Source of the DNA: an uncultured Ruminococcus sp.
Lineage (GTDB): Bacteria; Bacillota; Clostridia; Oscillospirales; CAG-272
Assembly (NCBI GenBank): GCA_902791785.1
Contig: CADAXH010000002.1
Location: 1 to 24,504 of the forward strand
Length of the DNA stretch: 24,504 bases
Reading direction: 5' to 3'
The position numbers were made by a program, and so were the translations under genes. How positions within the stretch are numbered: the first letter of the stretch is position 1; each line of letters starts with the position of its first letter. This document shows positions 6,872 to 15,269 of the stretch, one piece after another. Below the pieces are notes generated by a model. The model searched no databases and was not told the DNA's origin. It saw only the letters and a list, made by a program, of their open reading frames with translations.

Positions 6872-8299
6872 ATGAGTGCAAGAGTGTCGGCAAGATTTCC
6901 AACCGATGAAGAACTGAAACAGTTGAACAACTGCATAGAGAGAGTCAGAAAGACAATCGACTCGGACAAAAAAGAAGGAAAGAGAAGAAACTGCTGTGTC
7001 GTAACATATGGCTGCCAGCAGAATGAGGCGGACAGCGAACAGGTTGCCGGTATGGCTGTTGAAATGGGATACAACCTGACCGAACAGACAGAAGAAGCGG
7101 ATCTTATTATAGTCAACACATGCGCAGTAAGGGAGCATGCAGAGAAGAAAGTTTTCAGCATTACGGGCGGATACAAGCATCTGAAAGACGCCAATCCGGA
7201 TCTCGTAATAGGAATATGCGGATGCATGGTTTCTGAAGAGAAGAATGCGGAAAAGTTCAAAAAGAGCTATCCGTACGTAAACTTCACATTCGGAACGGAA
7301 TCTCTCTGGAAATTCCCCGAGATACTTGATTCCGTAATAAACGGAGAAAAGAGAAGCTTCGTCAAAAACACAGGCGACGAAGTAATCTGCGAGAGAACTC
7401 CCACATCGAGAAAGAGTTCATTTTCGTCCTGGCTCAGCATTATGTACGGCTGCAACAACTTCTGTACCTACTGCATAGTTCCTTACGTAAGGGGCAGAGA
7501 GAGATCAAGAAGACCCGAAGACATACTGAATGAGGCAAAACAGCTTATCGACGCAGGATACAAGGAAATAACGCTGCTGGGACAGAATGTAAACTCATAC
7601 GGAAAAGAATACGGCGTTTCTTTTGCTTCACTAATTAAGCAGATAGCCATGCTTGACGGAGATTTCATAATCCGTTTCATGTCAAGCCATCCGAAGGACA
7701 TGTCGGACGAGCTGATTCAGGTCATTGCGGACTGTCCGAAAATAGAGAGGCACATACATCTTCCGTTCCAGTCAGGCAGCACAAGAGTGCTTAAACTGAT
7801 GAACAGGCATTACACAAGGGAAGATTACCTTGCCCTTATAGGGAGAATCAGGGAGAAGAACCCGGACATCTCGCTCTCGGCTGACGTTATGGTAGGTTTT
7901 CCGGGGGAGACCGAGGAAGATTTCGAAGACACGCTCAACCTCATCAGGGAAGTTGAATTCGACATGATGTTCTCGTTTATCTACTCTCCGAGGGACGGCA
8001 CACCTGCCGCTAAGGAAGTCCAGATGAGCGAAAAGGAAAAGACCGACAGGTATCTCAGACTCCTCAAGGTACAGGAGCCCATAGCTGAAAAGAAAGCCCA
8101 GAGATTCCTGGGAAGAACCGAAAAGGTTCTGGTCGAAGGCAGAAGCAAAAACAACAAGGACATGTTCACCGGAAGAACAAGCGGACTCAAGATTGTCCTG
8201 TTCGAAGGCGATGACGGCATGACCGGAAGGTTTGCGGATATAGAGATAACCGAAGCACATGCATTTGCTTTGTACGGAAAAGTTAAAAAAGTTTATTAA
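6872..8299 (+). CDS. miaB: tRNA-2-methylthio-N6-dimethylallyladenosine synthase MiaB
   Basis: A radical-SAM methylthiotransferase that adds a methylthio group to i6A37 of tRNAs reading UNN codons. 475 residues. The N-terminal UPF0004 domain carries the auxiliary-cluster cysteines Cys48 (YGCQQNEAD), Cys84 (NTCAVRE) and Cys118 (ICGCM). The radical-SAM CxxxCxxC is Cys194, Cys198 and Cys201 (YGCNNFCTYC). A C-terminal TRAM domain follows from about residue 405. The start follows AAAGGA with 7 bases spacing. The about 40-residue N-terminal extension before the first domain is common in Clostridia. First gene of the operon; mutS begins 15 bases after its stop. MiaA, which makes its i6A substrate, is not in the window. 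Confidence 0.97.
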   Translation: MSARVSARFPTDEELKQLNNCIERVRKTIDSDKKEGKRRNCCVVTYGCQQNEADSEQVAGMAVEMGYNLTEQTEEADLIIVNTCAVREHAEKKVFSITGGYKHLKDANPDLVIGICGCMVSEEKNAEKFKKSYPYVNFTFGTESLWKFPEILDSVINGEKRSFVKNTGDEVICERTPTSRKSSFSSWLSIMYGCNNFCTYCIVPYVRGRERSRRPEDILNEAKQLIDAGYKEITLLGQNVNSYGKEYGVSFASLIKQIAMLDGDFIIRFMSSHPKDMSDELIQVIADCPKIERHIHLPFQSGSTRVLKLMNRHYTREDYLALIGRIREKNPDISLSADVMVGFPGETEEDFEDTLNLIREVEFDMMFSFIYSPRDGTPAAKEVQMSEKEKTDRYLRLLKVQEPIAEKKAQRFLGRTEKVLVEGRSKNNKDMFTGRTSGLKIVLFEGDDGMTGRFADIEITEAHAFALYGKVKKVY

Positions 8300-8314
8300 G
8301 GCGGTAATAAGTAT

Positions 8315-10900
8315 ATGACACCGATGATGGTACAGATACTTGGAATAAAAGACAGATATAAGGAATACATCCTCATGAGCAGAATCGGAGATTTCTACGA
8401 GATGTTCTATGAGGATGCAAAGATTGCATCACAGGAACTCGACCTCGTTCTCACGGGAAAGGACTGCGGAGAAGACGAAAGAGCTCCGATGTGCGGAGTT
8501 CCTTACCATGCAGTTGACGGATATATAGGGAAACTTGTGTCAAAGGGATACAAAGTTGCAATTGTGGAACAGCTGGAAGATCCCGCAACGGCTGTCGGAT
8601 TAGTCAAGAGAGACGTCGTCCGCATGATAACTCCCGGTACTATGACCGAGAGCACATATCTGGACGAAAAGAAGAACAACTATCTCGGCTCCATCTACAA
8701 AGGTGAAGACGGGTTCGGAGTCTGCTTTGCAGACGTGTCGACGGGTTCAGTCAACTCAACCGAGTTCAGGGGAGAAAACGCAGTCAATTCACTTCTGAGT
8801 GAACTGGGCGTATATGAGCCAAAAGAAGTAGTCACAAACTGCACTGCTTCAGAACTTGGTGAAGTTGCATCTTTTCTGAAAGACAGAATAAACTGCCTTG
8901 TCAACGACAGTCAGGATTCAAGATACGACTATGCATATGCAAAGGCGGAGGCCGAAAGACATTTTTCAAGCATGCCTGACGAATTCGTTCAGGAAGAGAG
9001 CTATTCGCTCCTTGCGTTCGGCGCGCTCGTCTCCTATGCAAAAGAGACACAGAAGAATGAACTTGAAAACCTGAGCACTCTCAATTACTACAAAAACGGA
9101 AGATTCATGGAAATGGATCTTAATACAAGACGGAATCTTGAACTTACGGAAACAATGAGAAGAGCTGAGAAGAAGGGCTCGCTGCTATGGGTTCTGGACA
9201 AGACGAAAACAGCAGCAGGCGCAAGACTGCTCCGTTCGTTCATAGACTTTCCTCTCGTCAATCCAAACCAGATAGGCAGAAGACAGAAGGCCGTCAGTGA
9301 ACTCTACAGCAGATTCATAGACAGGGGTGAACTGTCTGAAATACTGTCGGGAATCCTGGATCTGGAAAGAATAATGACAAAGATTGTCTACGGTACTGGA
9401 AACGCAAGGGATCTCAGGGCTTTGTCGTCAACGGCAAAGGTGCTTCCCGAACTTAAAGCCAAAACTTCAGCCTTTAATTCAGACGAGATGAGAAGCATTT
9501 CCGAAAACATAGACGAGCTGAAAGACATATATGAACTCATCGACGAATCCATAGTGGAAGATCCGCCTTTCTCAGTCAGGGAAGCGGGCATGATCAAACC
9601 CGGTTTCAATGACGAAGTCGACAGACTGAGAAACATACTGAACGGCGGCAAGAGCTGGCTCTCAGAAATTGAGGAGAGAGAGAAGAATGCAACGGGAATA
9701 AAGACACTCAAAGTTGGCTACAACAAAGTGTTCGGCTACTATATAGAAGTGTCAAAATCCTTTGTGAACGACGTTCCGGACAGGTTTATAAGAAAGCAGA
9801 CTCTCGTCAACGGCGAGAGATACATAACCGAAGAACTCAAGGAGATGGAAGCCCAGATGCTCGGAGCATCGGAACACATCAAGTCTCTTGAGTATCAGCT
9901 TTTCTCTTCAATAAGGGAAGAGGTTGCAAAGAGCATTCACAGAGTCCAGAAGACCGCGTATGCGCTCGCAAAACTTGACGTATACTGTTCGCTCGCCGAA
10001 GTGGCGCAGAGATACAACTACACAATGCCTGAAGTCGATTACAGTGACGTGATAGAAATCAGGGACGGAAGACATCCCGTGGTCGAGAGATTCTCAAGCG
10101 AAACATATTTTGTTCCCAATGACACTTCAATGGACGGTGGCAAAAACAGATTCATGCTCATAACAGGACCGAACATGGCCGGAAAATCCACATATATGAG
10201 ACAGGTTGCCATCATTTGCCTTATGGCTCAGATCGGCTCGTTTGTACCTGCCGCAAGCGCCAGAATAGGCATTGTGGACAAACTGTTCACAAGAGTAGGT
10301 GCGTCGGACGACCTCACAATGGGTCAGTCCACTTTCATGCTTGAGATGAGCGAAGTTGCATACATACTCACCCATGCGACGAAGAAGAGCCTCGTCATTT
10401 ATGACGAAATAGGAAGAGGAACGAGCACATTCGACGGAATGAGCATAGCAAGAGCGGTTGCTGAATACACACTGAGCAAAAAGGTCGGTTCAAAGACACT
10501 GTTCGCAACCCATTACCACGAACTCACAACACTCGAAGACGAGTGCGAAGGAGTCGTCAATTACAACATTGCAGCAAAGAAAAAGAATGACGATATAGTA
10601 TTCCTGAGAAAGATAGTCAAGGGTTCTGCCGACGACAGCTACGGTATAGAAGTTGCAAAACTTGCCGGTGTTCCGAAAGACGTCACAAGAAGAGCAAGAG
10701 AAATACTCGAAGCACTTGAAACCACAGGAATAGTCAGGGAAAAGTCCGCCACTCCGTCAAGGGAAGAGGACCTCATGATCAGCTTTGAAGACATGAAGGA
10801 CAATGAAGTGGCAGAGAGACTCAGAAACACGGATATAAATACACTTACACCTTTAGAGGCGATAAACTTGATTTATGAGCTCAAAAAGATGCTTAACTGA
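8315..10900 (+). CDS. mutS: DNA mismatch repair protein MutS
   Basis: The mismatch-recognition ATPase of post-replicative repair, 861 residues, normal length. Seen: the mismatch-intercalating Phe27-x-Glu29 in GDFYEMF, connector/lever/clamp regions (about 120-560), Walker A GPNMAGKST (618-626), Walker B DEIGRG (Asp697-Glu698) followed by TSTFDG, the ATHYHEL switch, and a short C-terminal tail ending in LEAINLIYELKKML. Ribosome site AAGGCGG lies about 10 bases before the ATG. Placed between miaB and mutL, as in many Clostridia; mutL starts 11 bases after its stop, so the partners are co-produced. Confidence 0.98.
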   Translation: MTPMMVQILGIKDRYKEYILMSRIGDFYEMFYEDAKIASQELDLVLTGKDCGEDERAPMCGVPYHAVDGYIGKLVSKGYKVAIVEQLEDPATAVGLVKRDVVRMITPGTMTESTYLDEKKNNYLGSIYKGEDGFGVCFADVSTGSVNSTEFRGENAVNSLLSELGVYEPKEVVTNCTASELGEVASFLKDRINCLVNDSQDSRYDYAYAKAEAERHFSSMPDEFVQEESYSLLAFGALVSYAKETQKNELENLSTLNYYKNGRFMEMDLNTRRNLELTETMRRAEKKGSLLWVLDKTKTAAGARLLRSFIDFPLVNPNQIGRRQKAVSELYSRFIDRGELSEILSGILDLERIMTKIVYGTGNARDLRALSSTAKVLPELKAKTSAFNSDEMRSISENIDELKDIYELIDESIVEDPPFSVREAGMIKPGFNDEVDRLRNILNGGKSWLSEIEEREKNATGIKTLKVGYNKVFGYYIEVSKSFVNDVPDRFIRKQTLVNGERYITEELKEMEAQMLGASEHIKSLEYQLFSSIREEVAKSIHRVQKTAYALAKLDVYCSLAEVAQRYNYTMPEVDYSDVIEIRDGRHPVVERFSSETYFVPNDTSMDGGKNRFMLITGPNMAGKSTYMRQVAIICLMAQIGSFVPAASARIGIVDKLFTRVGASDDLTMGQSTFMLEMSEVAYILTHATKKSLVIYDEIGRGTSTFDGMSIARAVAEYTLSKKVGSKTLFATHYHELTTLEDECEGVVNYNIAAKKKNDDIVFLRKIVKGSADDSYGIEVAKLAGVPKDVTRRAREILEALETTGIVREKSATPSREEDLMISFEDMKDNEVAERLRNTDINTLTPLEAINLIYELKKMLN

Positions 10901-10911
10901 AAGGGAATTCT

Positions 10912-12795
10912 ATGTCAGTAATTAATGTTCTGGATATAAGCGTTGCCAATCTGATATCCGCGGGAGAAGTGGTCGAGAGACCAAGCTCCGCAATCAAAGA
11001 GCTTTGCGAAAACTCAATGGATGCCGGAGCAAAAAACATAACCGTCGAAATACAGAACGGCGGGATTGCTCTCATGCGGGTAACTGACGACGGATGCGGA
11101 ATGTCCGGAGAAGATGCGGTTTTGTGCATAAAGCGTCACGCGACAAGCAAAATCAAGGATGCAAAGGACCTGAACAAGATACTCACGCTCGGATTCAGAG
11201 GTGAGGCTCTTGCAGCCATAACCGCTGTCACCAATGCGAGAATAATGACGAAGAGAAAAGAGGACCAGGCGGGAACACTGCTCAGATGCGAATACGGAAC
11301 GGTTACAGAGATATCCGAAGGCGGTTATCCGAACGGCACTACCGTAATATGTGAAAAACTGTTTGCAAGGACTCAGCCAAGACTCAAATTCCTAAAGTCT
11401 GACGCAGCCGAGGGCGCTGCATGCGCTCAGGCGGTCGAAAGACTTGCTCTCTCTCATCCGGAAGTGTCATACAAATTCATCTCAGACGGAGTGCTTAAAC
11501 TGTCAACTCCGGGAGACGGAAATCTTCTCAATGCAATATATGCGGTTTACGGAAGAGAATTCTCAAAGAAGCTTCTCGAAGTGAATTCAAAGAGTGGCGG
11601 AGTGGCCGTACAGGGCTATATAGGTGTTCCGGACAACTGCAGGGGCAACAGATTGATGCAGGTGTTTTTCGTCAACCACAGAAGCGTCAAGAGCGCTCAG
11701 ATGACTGCGGCTCTGGAGTCTGCATACAGAACACACATAATGGTGAACAAGTTCCCGGTCTGCGTACTGAATGTTCAGGTCAACCCGATGTACGTCGACG
11801 TAAACATCCATCCTTCTAAAATGGAAGTCAAGTTCTCCGAGGAGAAGGCTATATTCGACTCCATCTACTACACGGTCAGGGGTGTTCTTGAAAGAGACGT
11901 CAAGAGATTCAATCTTGAACTTCCCGAAGAAAAAATAACGGAAGAAGAAAAGAAGGCAATCGACACTCTGACAATGCCCAGGGTGCCGGAAACTGTCCCT
12001 GCGCCAAAACAGGAAGTTGAAAAGCCCAAGGCAAAGGAAGAAGTCAAGTTTGAAAAGCCCGGGTTCGAGCCCAAACAGGACGAACTCAACATAAAAGAGA
12101 CTTACAAGGCCCGCTACAGTGCTATAAACATAGAAAAAGACGACGACGAGCCGGAACTTCCGAGAATTCCCCAGTGCACGGATGCAAAACTCAGCGAGTA
12201 CAAACCTCTGCCCGTACCGGAATACAGAATCGTCGGGGAAGTGTTCAGAACATATGTAATCGTCGAGACGAAAAACGAGATGATTATGATAGACAAGCAC
12301 GCTGCGCACGAAAGAATAAATTATGAGAAGCTGCGTGCTCAGTACAGGCAGTCAAAGCCTGACACACAGCTGCTGCTCGTTCCTCACAAAATGATGCTGA
12401 ACGATACGGAAGCGGTTGCTGCAAAAGAAAACAAAGCGGCTATTGAAAAGCTCGGATACACATATGACCTTGACGGAAAGACAATGGCCGTCACAGGCAT
12501 TCCTTCGGGAACAGACATAAAGGAAGCAGAAGGAATACTGGCTTCTCTCATAGACGCATCCGTCAGCGGAGAGTCACTGGAAGAAGTCAACAACTCCCAC
12601 TTTGAAAAAGTCCTTTATACAGTCGCATGCAAGGCGAGCATAAAGGGCGGAAGGGAATATGACGAACAGACTCTGAAGTGGATTATAGACAACGTTTTCA
12701 GATATGACTGCATAAAGAATTGTCCTCACGGAAGAACCATCGGATTTGTTCTGAGTGAGAGAGATTTGAATGTGAGATTCGGAAGAGAGGACTGA
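10912..12795 (+). CDS. mutL: DNA mismatch repair endonuclease MutL
   Basis: Couples mismatch binding by MutS to strand incision. 627 residues. N-terminal GHKL ATPase: Glu30 and Asn34 in KELCENSMDAGA, DDGCGM (59-64), GFRGEAL (94-100). A charged proline/lysine-rich linker spans about 340-440. The C-terminal dimerisation/endonuclease domain has metal motif DKHAAHERINYE from Asp461, matching DQHA-x2-E-x4-E with Gln replaced by Lys, plus ACKASIKGG and the CPHGRT zinc-site motif (604-609). It is therefore the nicking type found in bacteria without MutH. Ribosome site AAGGGA lies just upstream of the ATG. tgt starts 2 bases after its stop. Confidence 0.97.
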   Translation: MSVINVLDISVANLISAGEVVERPSSAIKELCENSMDAGAKNITVEIQNGGIALMRVTDDGCGMSGEDAVLCIKRHATSKIKDAKDLNKILTLGFRGEALAAITAVTNARIMTKRKEDQAGTLLRCEYGTVTEISEGGYPNGTTVICEKLFARTQPRLKFLKSDAAEGAACAQAVERLALSHPEVSYKFISDGVLKLSTPGDGNLLNAIYAVYGREFSKKLLEVNSKSGGVAVQGYIGVPDNCRGNRLMQVFFVNHRSVKSAQMTAALESAYRTHIMVNKFPVCVLNVQVNPMYVDVNIHPSKMEVKFSEEKAIFDSIYYTVRGVLERDVKRFNLELPEEKITEEEKKAIDTLTMPRVPETVPAPKQEVEKPKAKEEVKFEKPGFEPKQDELNIKETYKARYSAINIEKDDDEPELPRIPQCTDAKLSEYKPLPVPEYRIVGEVFRTYVIVETKNEMIMIDKHAAHERINYEKLRAQYRQSKPDTQLLLVPHKMMLNDTEAVAAKENKAAIEKLGYTYDLDGKTMAVTGIPSGTDIKEAEGILASLIDASVSGESLEEVNNSHFEKVLYTVACKASIKGGREYDEQTLKWIIDNVFRYDCIKNCPHGRTIGFVLSERDLNVRFGRED

Positions 12796-12797
12796 TT

Positions 12798-13928
12798 ATG
12801 TTCAAGGTTATAAAGAAGGAAGGAAAAGCCAGGAGAGGGGTATTTGAATCCGTTCACGGAACTGCTCAGACTCCTGTTTTCATGAATGTAGGGACTTCTG
12901 CAGCCATAAAAGGCGGTGTCGCAGCTGAAGACCTCAAGGAACTCGGATGTCAGATTGAACTGTCCAACACATACCATCTCCACCTGAGACCCGGCGACGA
13001 AGTGGTACACAGACTCGGAGGCCTTCACAAGTTCATGAACTGGGACAGGCCTATACTCACTGACAGCGGTGGCTTTCAGGTATTCTCGCTTGCCCAGCTG
13101 CGCAAGATAAAAGAAGAGGGAGTATATTTTGCTTCACACATAGACGGCAGGAAGATTTTCATGGGTCCTGAAGAATCCATGAAAATACAGTCAAACCTCG
13201 CCTCTACAATTGCAATGGCATTTGACGAATGTGTAGAGAATCCTTCTCCATATGAATACGTTAAACAGTCCTCAGAGAGAACCATCAGATGGCTTGAGAG
13301 ATGCAGAAAAGAAATGGACAGGCTCAATACGCTTGATACGACAATCAACAAAAGCCAGATGCTTTTCGGAATCAATCAGGGTGGAACATATCCCGATCTC
13401 AGGATTGAAAACATGAAGGCAATAAGAGAAATAAACTGCGAAGGGTACGCAATAGGCGGACTGGCTGTCGGTGAAGAGACATCAGTCATGTATGAAATTA
13501 TCGAGGCTGTTGAAGAATATATGCCCGAGGACAAGCCCAGATATCTCATGGGCGTCGGAACACCTTCGAATATCCTCGAAGCAGTGCATAGGGGAGTAGA
13601 CTTCTTTGACTGCGTCATGCCGAGCAGAAATGCGCGCCACGGCTTTTTATTCACCTGGAACGGAACAGTAAACCTGAACAACAACAAATATATGGATGAT
13701 CCGAATCCTATTGACGAGCACTGCAATTGTCCTGCCTGCAGACTCCATTCCAAAGGCTATATCCGCCATTTGCTGAAAGCGGGAGAGATGCTGGGAATGA
13801 GACTTGCAGTCATGCACAATCTGTATTTCTACAACGAACTGATGCAGAAGATCCGCGATGCTCTCGACAAGGGAGAATACGAAACATTCTACAACAAATA
13901 CAAAGACTTGTTTATGCAGAGGATATAA
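12798..13928 (+). CDS. tgt: tRNA-guanine (queuine/preQ1) transglycosylase Tgt
   Basis: Exchanges guanine-34 of GUN-anticodon tRNAs for preQ1 in queuosine synthesis. 376 residues, full length. Seen: Asp89 in LTDSGGFQVFSL, the GGLAVGE substrate loop, nucleophile Asp271 in FFDCVMPSRNARHG, and the zinc ligands Cys309, Cys311, Cys314 (CNCPAC) and His340. Ribosome site GAGAGGA lies inside the end of mutL, and the ATG follows the mutL stop by 2 bases, suggesting translational coupling. tgt usually lies with queA, ruvAB or yajC; here it is in the mismatch-repair operon and queA is absent from the window. Confidence 0.97.
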   Translation: MFKVIKKEGKARRGVFESVHGTAQTPVFMNVGTSAAIKGGVAAEDLKELGCQIELSNTYHLHLRPGDEVVHRLGGLHKFMNWDRPILTDSGGFQVFSLAQLRKIKEEGVYFASHIDGRKIFMGPEESMKIQSNLASTIAMAFDECVENPSPYEYVKQSSERTIRWLERCRKEMDRLNTLDTTINKSQMLFGINQGGTYPDLRIENMKAIREINCEGYAIGGLAVGEETSVMYEIIEAVEEYMPEDKPRYLMGVGTPSNILEAVHRGVDFFDCVMPSRNARHGFLFTWNGTVNLNNNKYMDDPNPIDEHCNCPACRLHSKGYIRHLLKAGEMLGMRLAVMHNLYFYNELMQKIRDALDKGEYETFYNKYKDLFMQRI

Positions 13929-13929
13929 T

Positions 13930-15261
13930 ATGTCAAGATACGATACTGTCATGAGATTCTTTCTGGAACAGAAAGAGGAGAATGAAAAGAGAACAAGCGA
14001 GAATATTGAAAAATACCGTAAAGGAAACTGCGAACTTAAGCTTGTTTCAGATGAAGAAGCCTATCAGGACGCAACAGTAATCGTCAGACAAAAGAGGCAC
14101 CAATTCAGATTTGGTGCCAATCTCTTCATGCTCGATGAATTTGAAAATGAAGAAAAGAACAGAATATACAGGGAAAAGTTTCCCGAACTGTTCAACCTTG
14201 CCACGCTTCCGTTTTACTGGAATACAACTGAGCCTCAGGAAGGTCATTTCAGATTCGATAAGAACTGCGAGAGAATCTACAGAAGACCCTCAATCGACCT
14301 TTGCATGGAATACTGCAAAGAAAACGGAATTGAGCCTAAGTGCCACTGCCTGAACTATGATGCACTTACTCCGGAATGGACAAAGAGTCTTCCGACTGAC
14401 GTTCTTAAAGAAAAGCTTGAAAACAGATTCAGACAGATTTCGGAAAGGTATTCCAAAGACATACCCAGCTTTGAAGTGACAAATGAGACTCTTCAGATGT
14501 GGCACAACACACAATTTTTCATGGAAGACGATTTTCTTGAGTGGAGCTATATCACAGCGGACAAGTATTTCAAAAACAACGAGCTCATCATCAATGACTA
14601 CAACATCTGGGATCCGTGTGAACATAACAGAAACTACTATTACATGCAGATAGAGAGACTTCTCAGAAACGGAATAAAGCATCTTGACACAATCGGTTTG
14701 CAGTTCCACTGCTTTTTCCCTGAAGAAAAAGAAGAACAGCATGCAAAGCAGAAGTTCAACCCTGAAAGGCTCTATGCGCTTTTCGATCTGTATGCAAGAT
14801 TCGGAAAAGAAGAGCAGATTACCGAGATGACCATTCCTGCAAGAAGCGCAAATGAAGAAGACGAACGTGTTCAGGCAGACCTGACTGAGAATCTCTACAG
14901 ACTGTTTTTCTCACATCCGAATATGAACGGAATCATATACTGGAACCTCGTTGACGGATACGGTTACAAAGCTGAGCCCGGCGACATGACTGCGGGAGAA
15001 AACATTTATTACGGAGGACTGCTCAGATTTGACATGTCCGAAAAGCCTGTATACAAGCAACTGAAACACCTGATTAATGAAGAGTGGAACACAAAAGAAA
15101 CGCTCACTTTAAAAAACGGAACGGCGTCATTCAGAGGATTCTTCGGAGAATATGAAGCGGAACTGCACTGTGACAACAAAGTTAAAAAGTTCGGTTTTTA
15201 TCTGGATAAAAAGCAGTGCTGCAATTCCGAAAACAAAAATATACTGGTTGTCGGCGGATAA
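13930..15261 (+). CDS. GH10-family glycosidase (endo-1,4-beta-xylanase-like), cytoplasmic
   Basis: A 443-residue (beta/alpha)8 glycosidase of family 10, expected to cleave beta-1,4-xylan or xylo-oligosaccharides. Family landmarks: HQFRFGANLF (57-66), EPQEGHFRFD (101-110), acid/base Glu186 in FEVTNETLQ, LQFHC (257-261, replacing the usual QGH), nucleophile Glu299 in ITEMTIPA, and YWNLVDG (337-343). A segment of about 60 residues after the barrel may be a small beta domain. There is no signal peptide or carbohydrate-binding module, so it should act inside the cell on imported oligosaccharides. The ATG at 13930 follows AGAGGA and lies 1 base after the tgt stop; an in-frame start at 13858 inside tgt is rejected. 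The next gene, 8 bases on, is a GH3 glycosidase, a sensible partner. Confidence 0.88.
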   Translation: MSRYDTVMRFFLEQKEENEKRTSENIEKYRKGNCELKLVSDEEAYQDATVIVRQKRHQFRFGANLFMLDEFENEEKNRIYREKFPELFNLATLPFYWNTTEPQEGHFRFDKNCERIYRRPSIDLCMEYCKENGIEPKCHCLNYDALTPEWTKSLPTDVLKEKLENRFRQISERYSKDIPSFEVTNETLQMWHNTQFFMEDDFLEWSYITADKYFKNNELIINDYNIWDPCEHNRNYYYMQIERLLRNGIKHLDTIGLQFHCFFPEEKEEQHAKQKFNPERLYALFDLYARFGKEEQITEMTIPARSANEEDERVQADLTENLYRLFFSHPNMNGIIYWNLVDGYGYKAEPGDMTAGENIYYGGLLRFDMSEKPVYKQLKHLINEEWNTKETLTLKNGTASFRGFFGEYEAELHCDNKVKKFGFYLDKKQCCNSENKNILVVGG

Positions 15262-15269
15262 GGAGACGT

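Noticed and set aside
11587..12309. 240-residue minus-strand open frame opposite mutL
   Set aside because: It lies wholly antisense to the conserved mutL reading frame and has a biased, non-protein-like composition.
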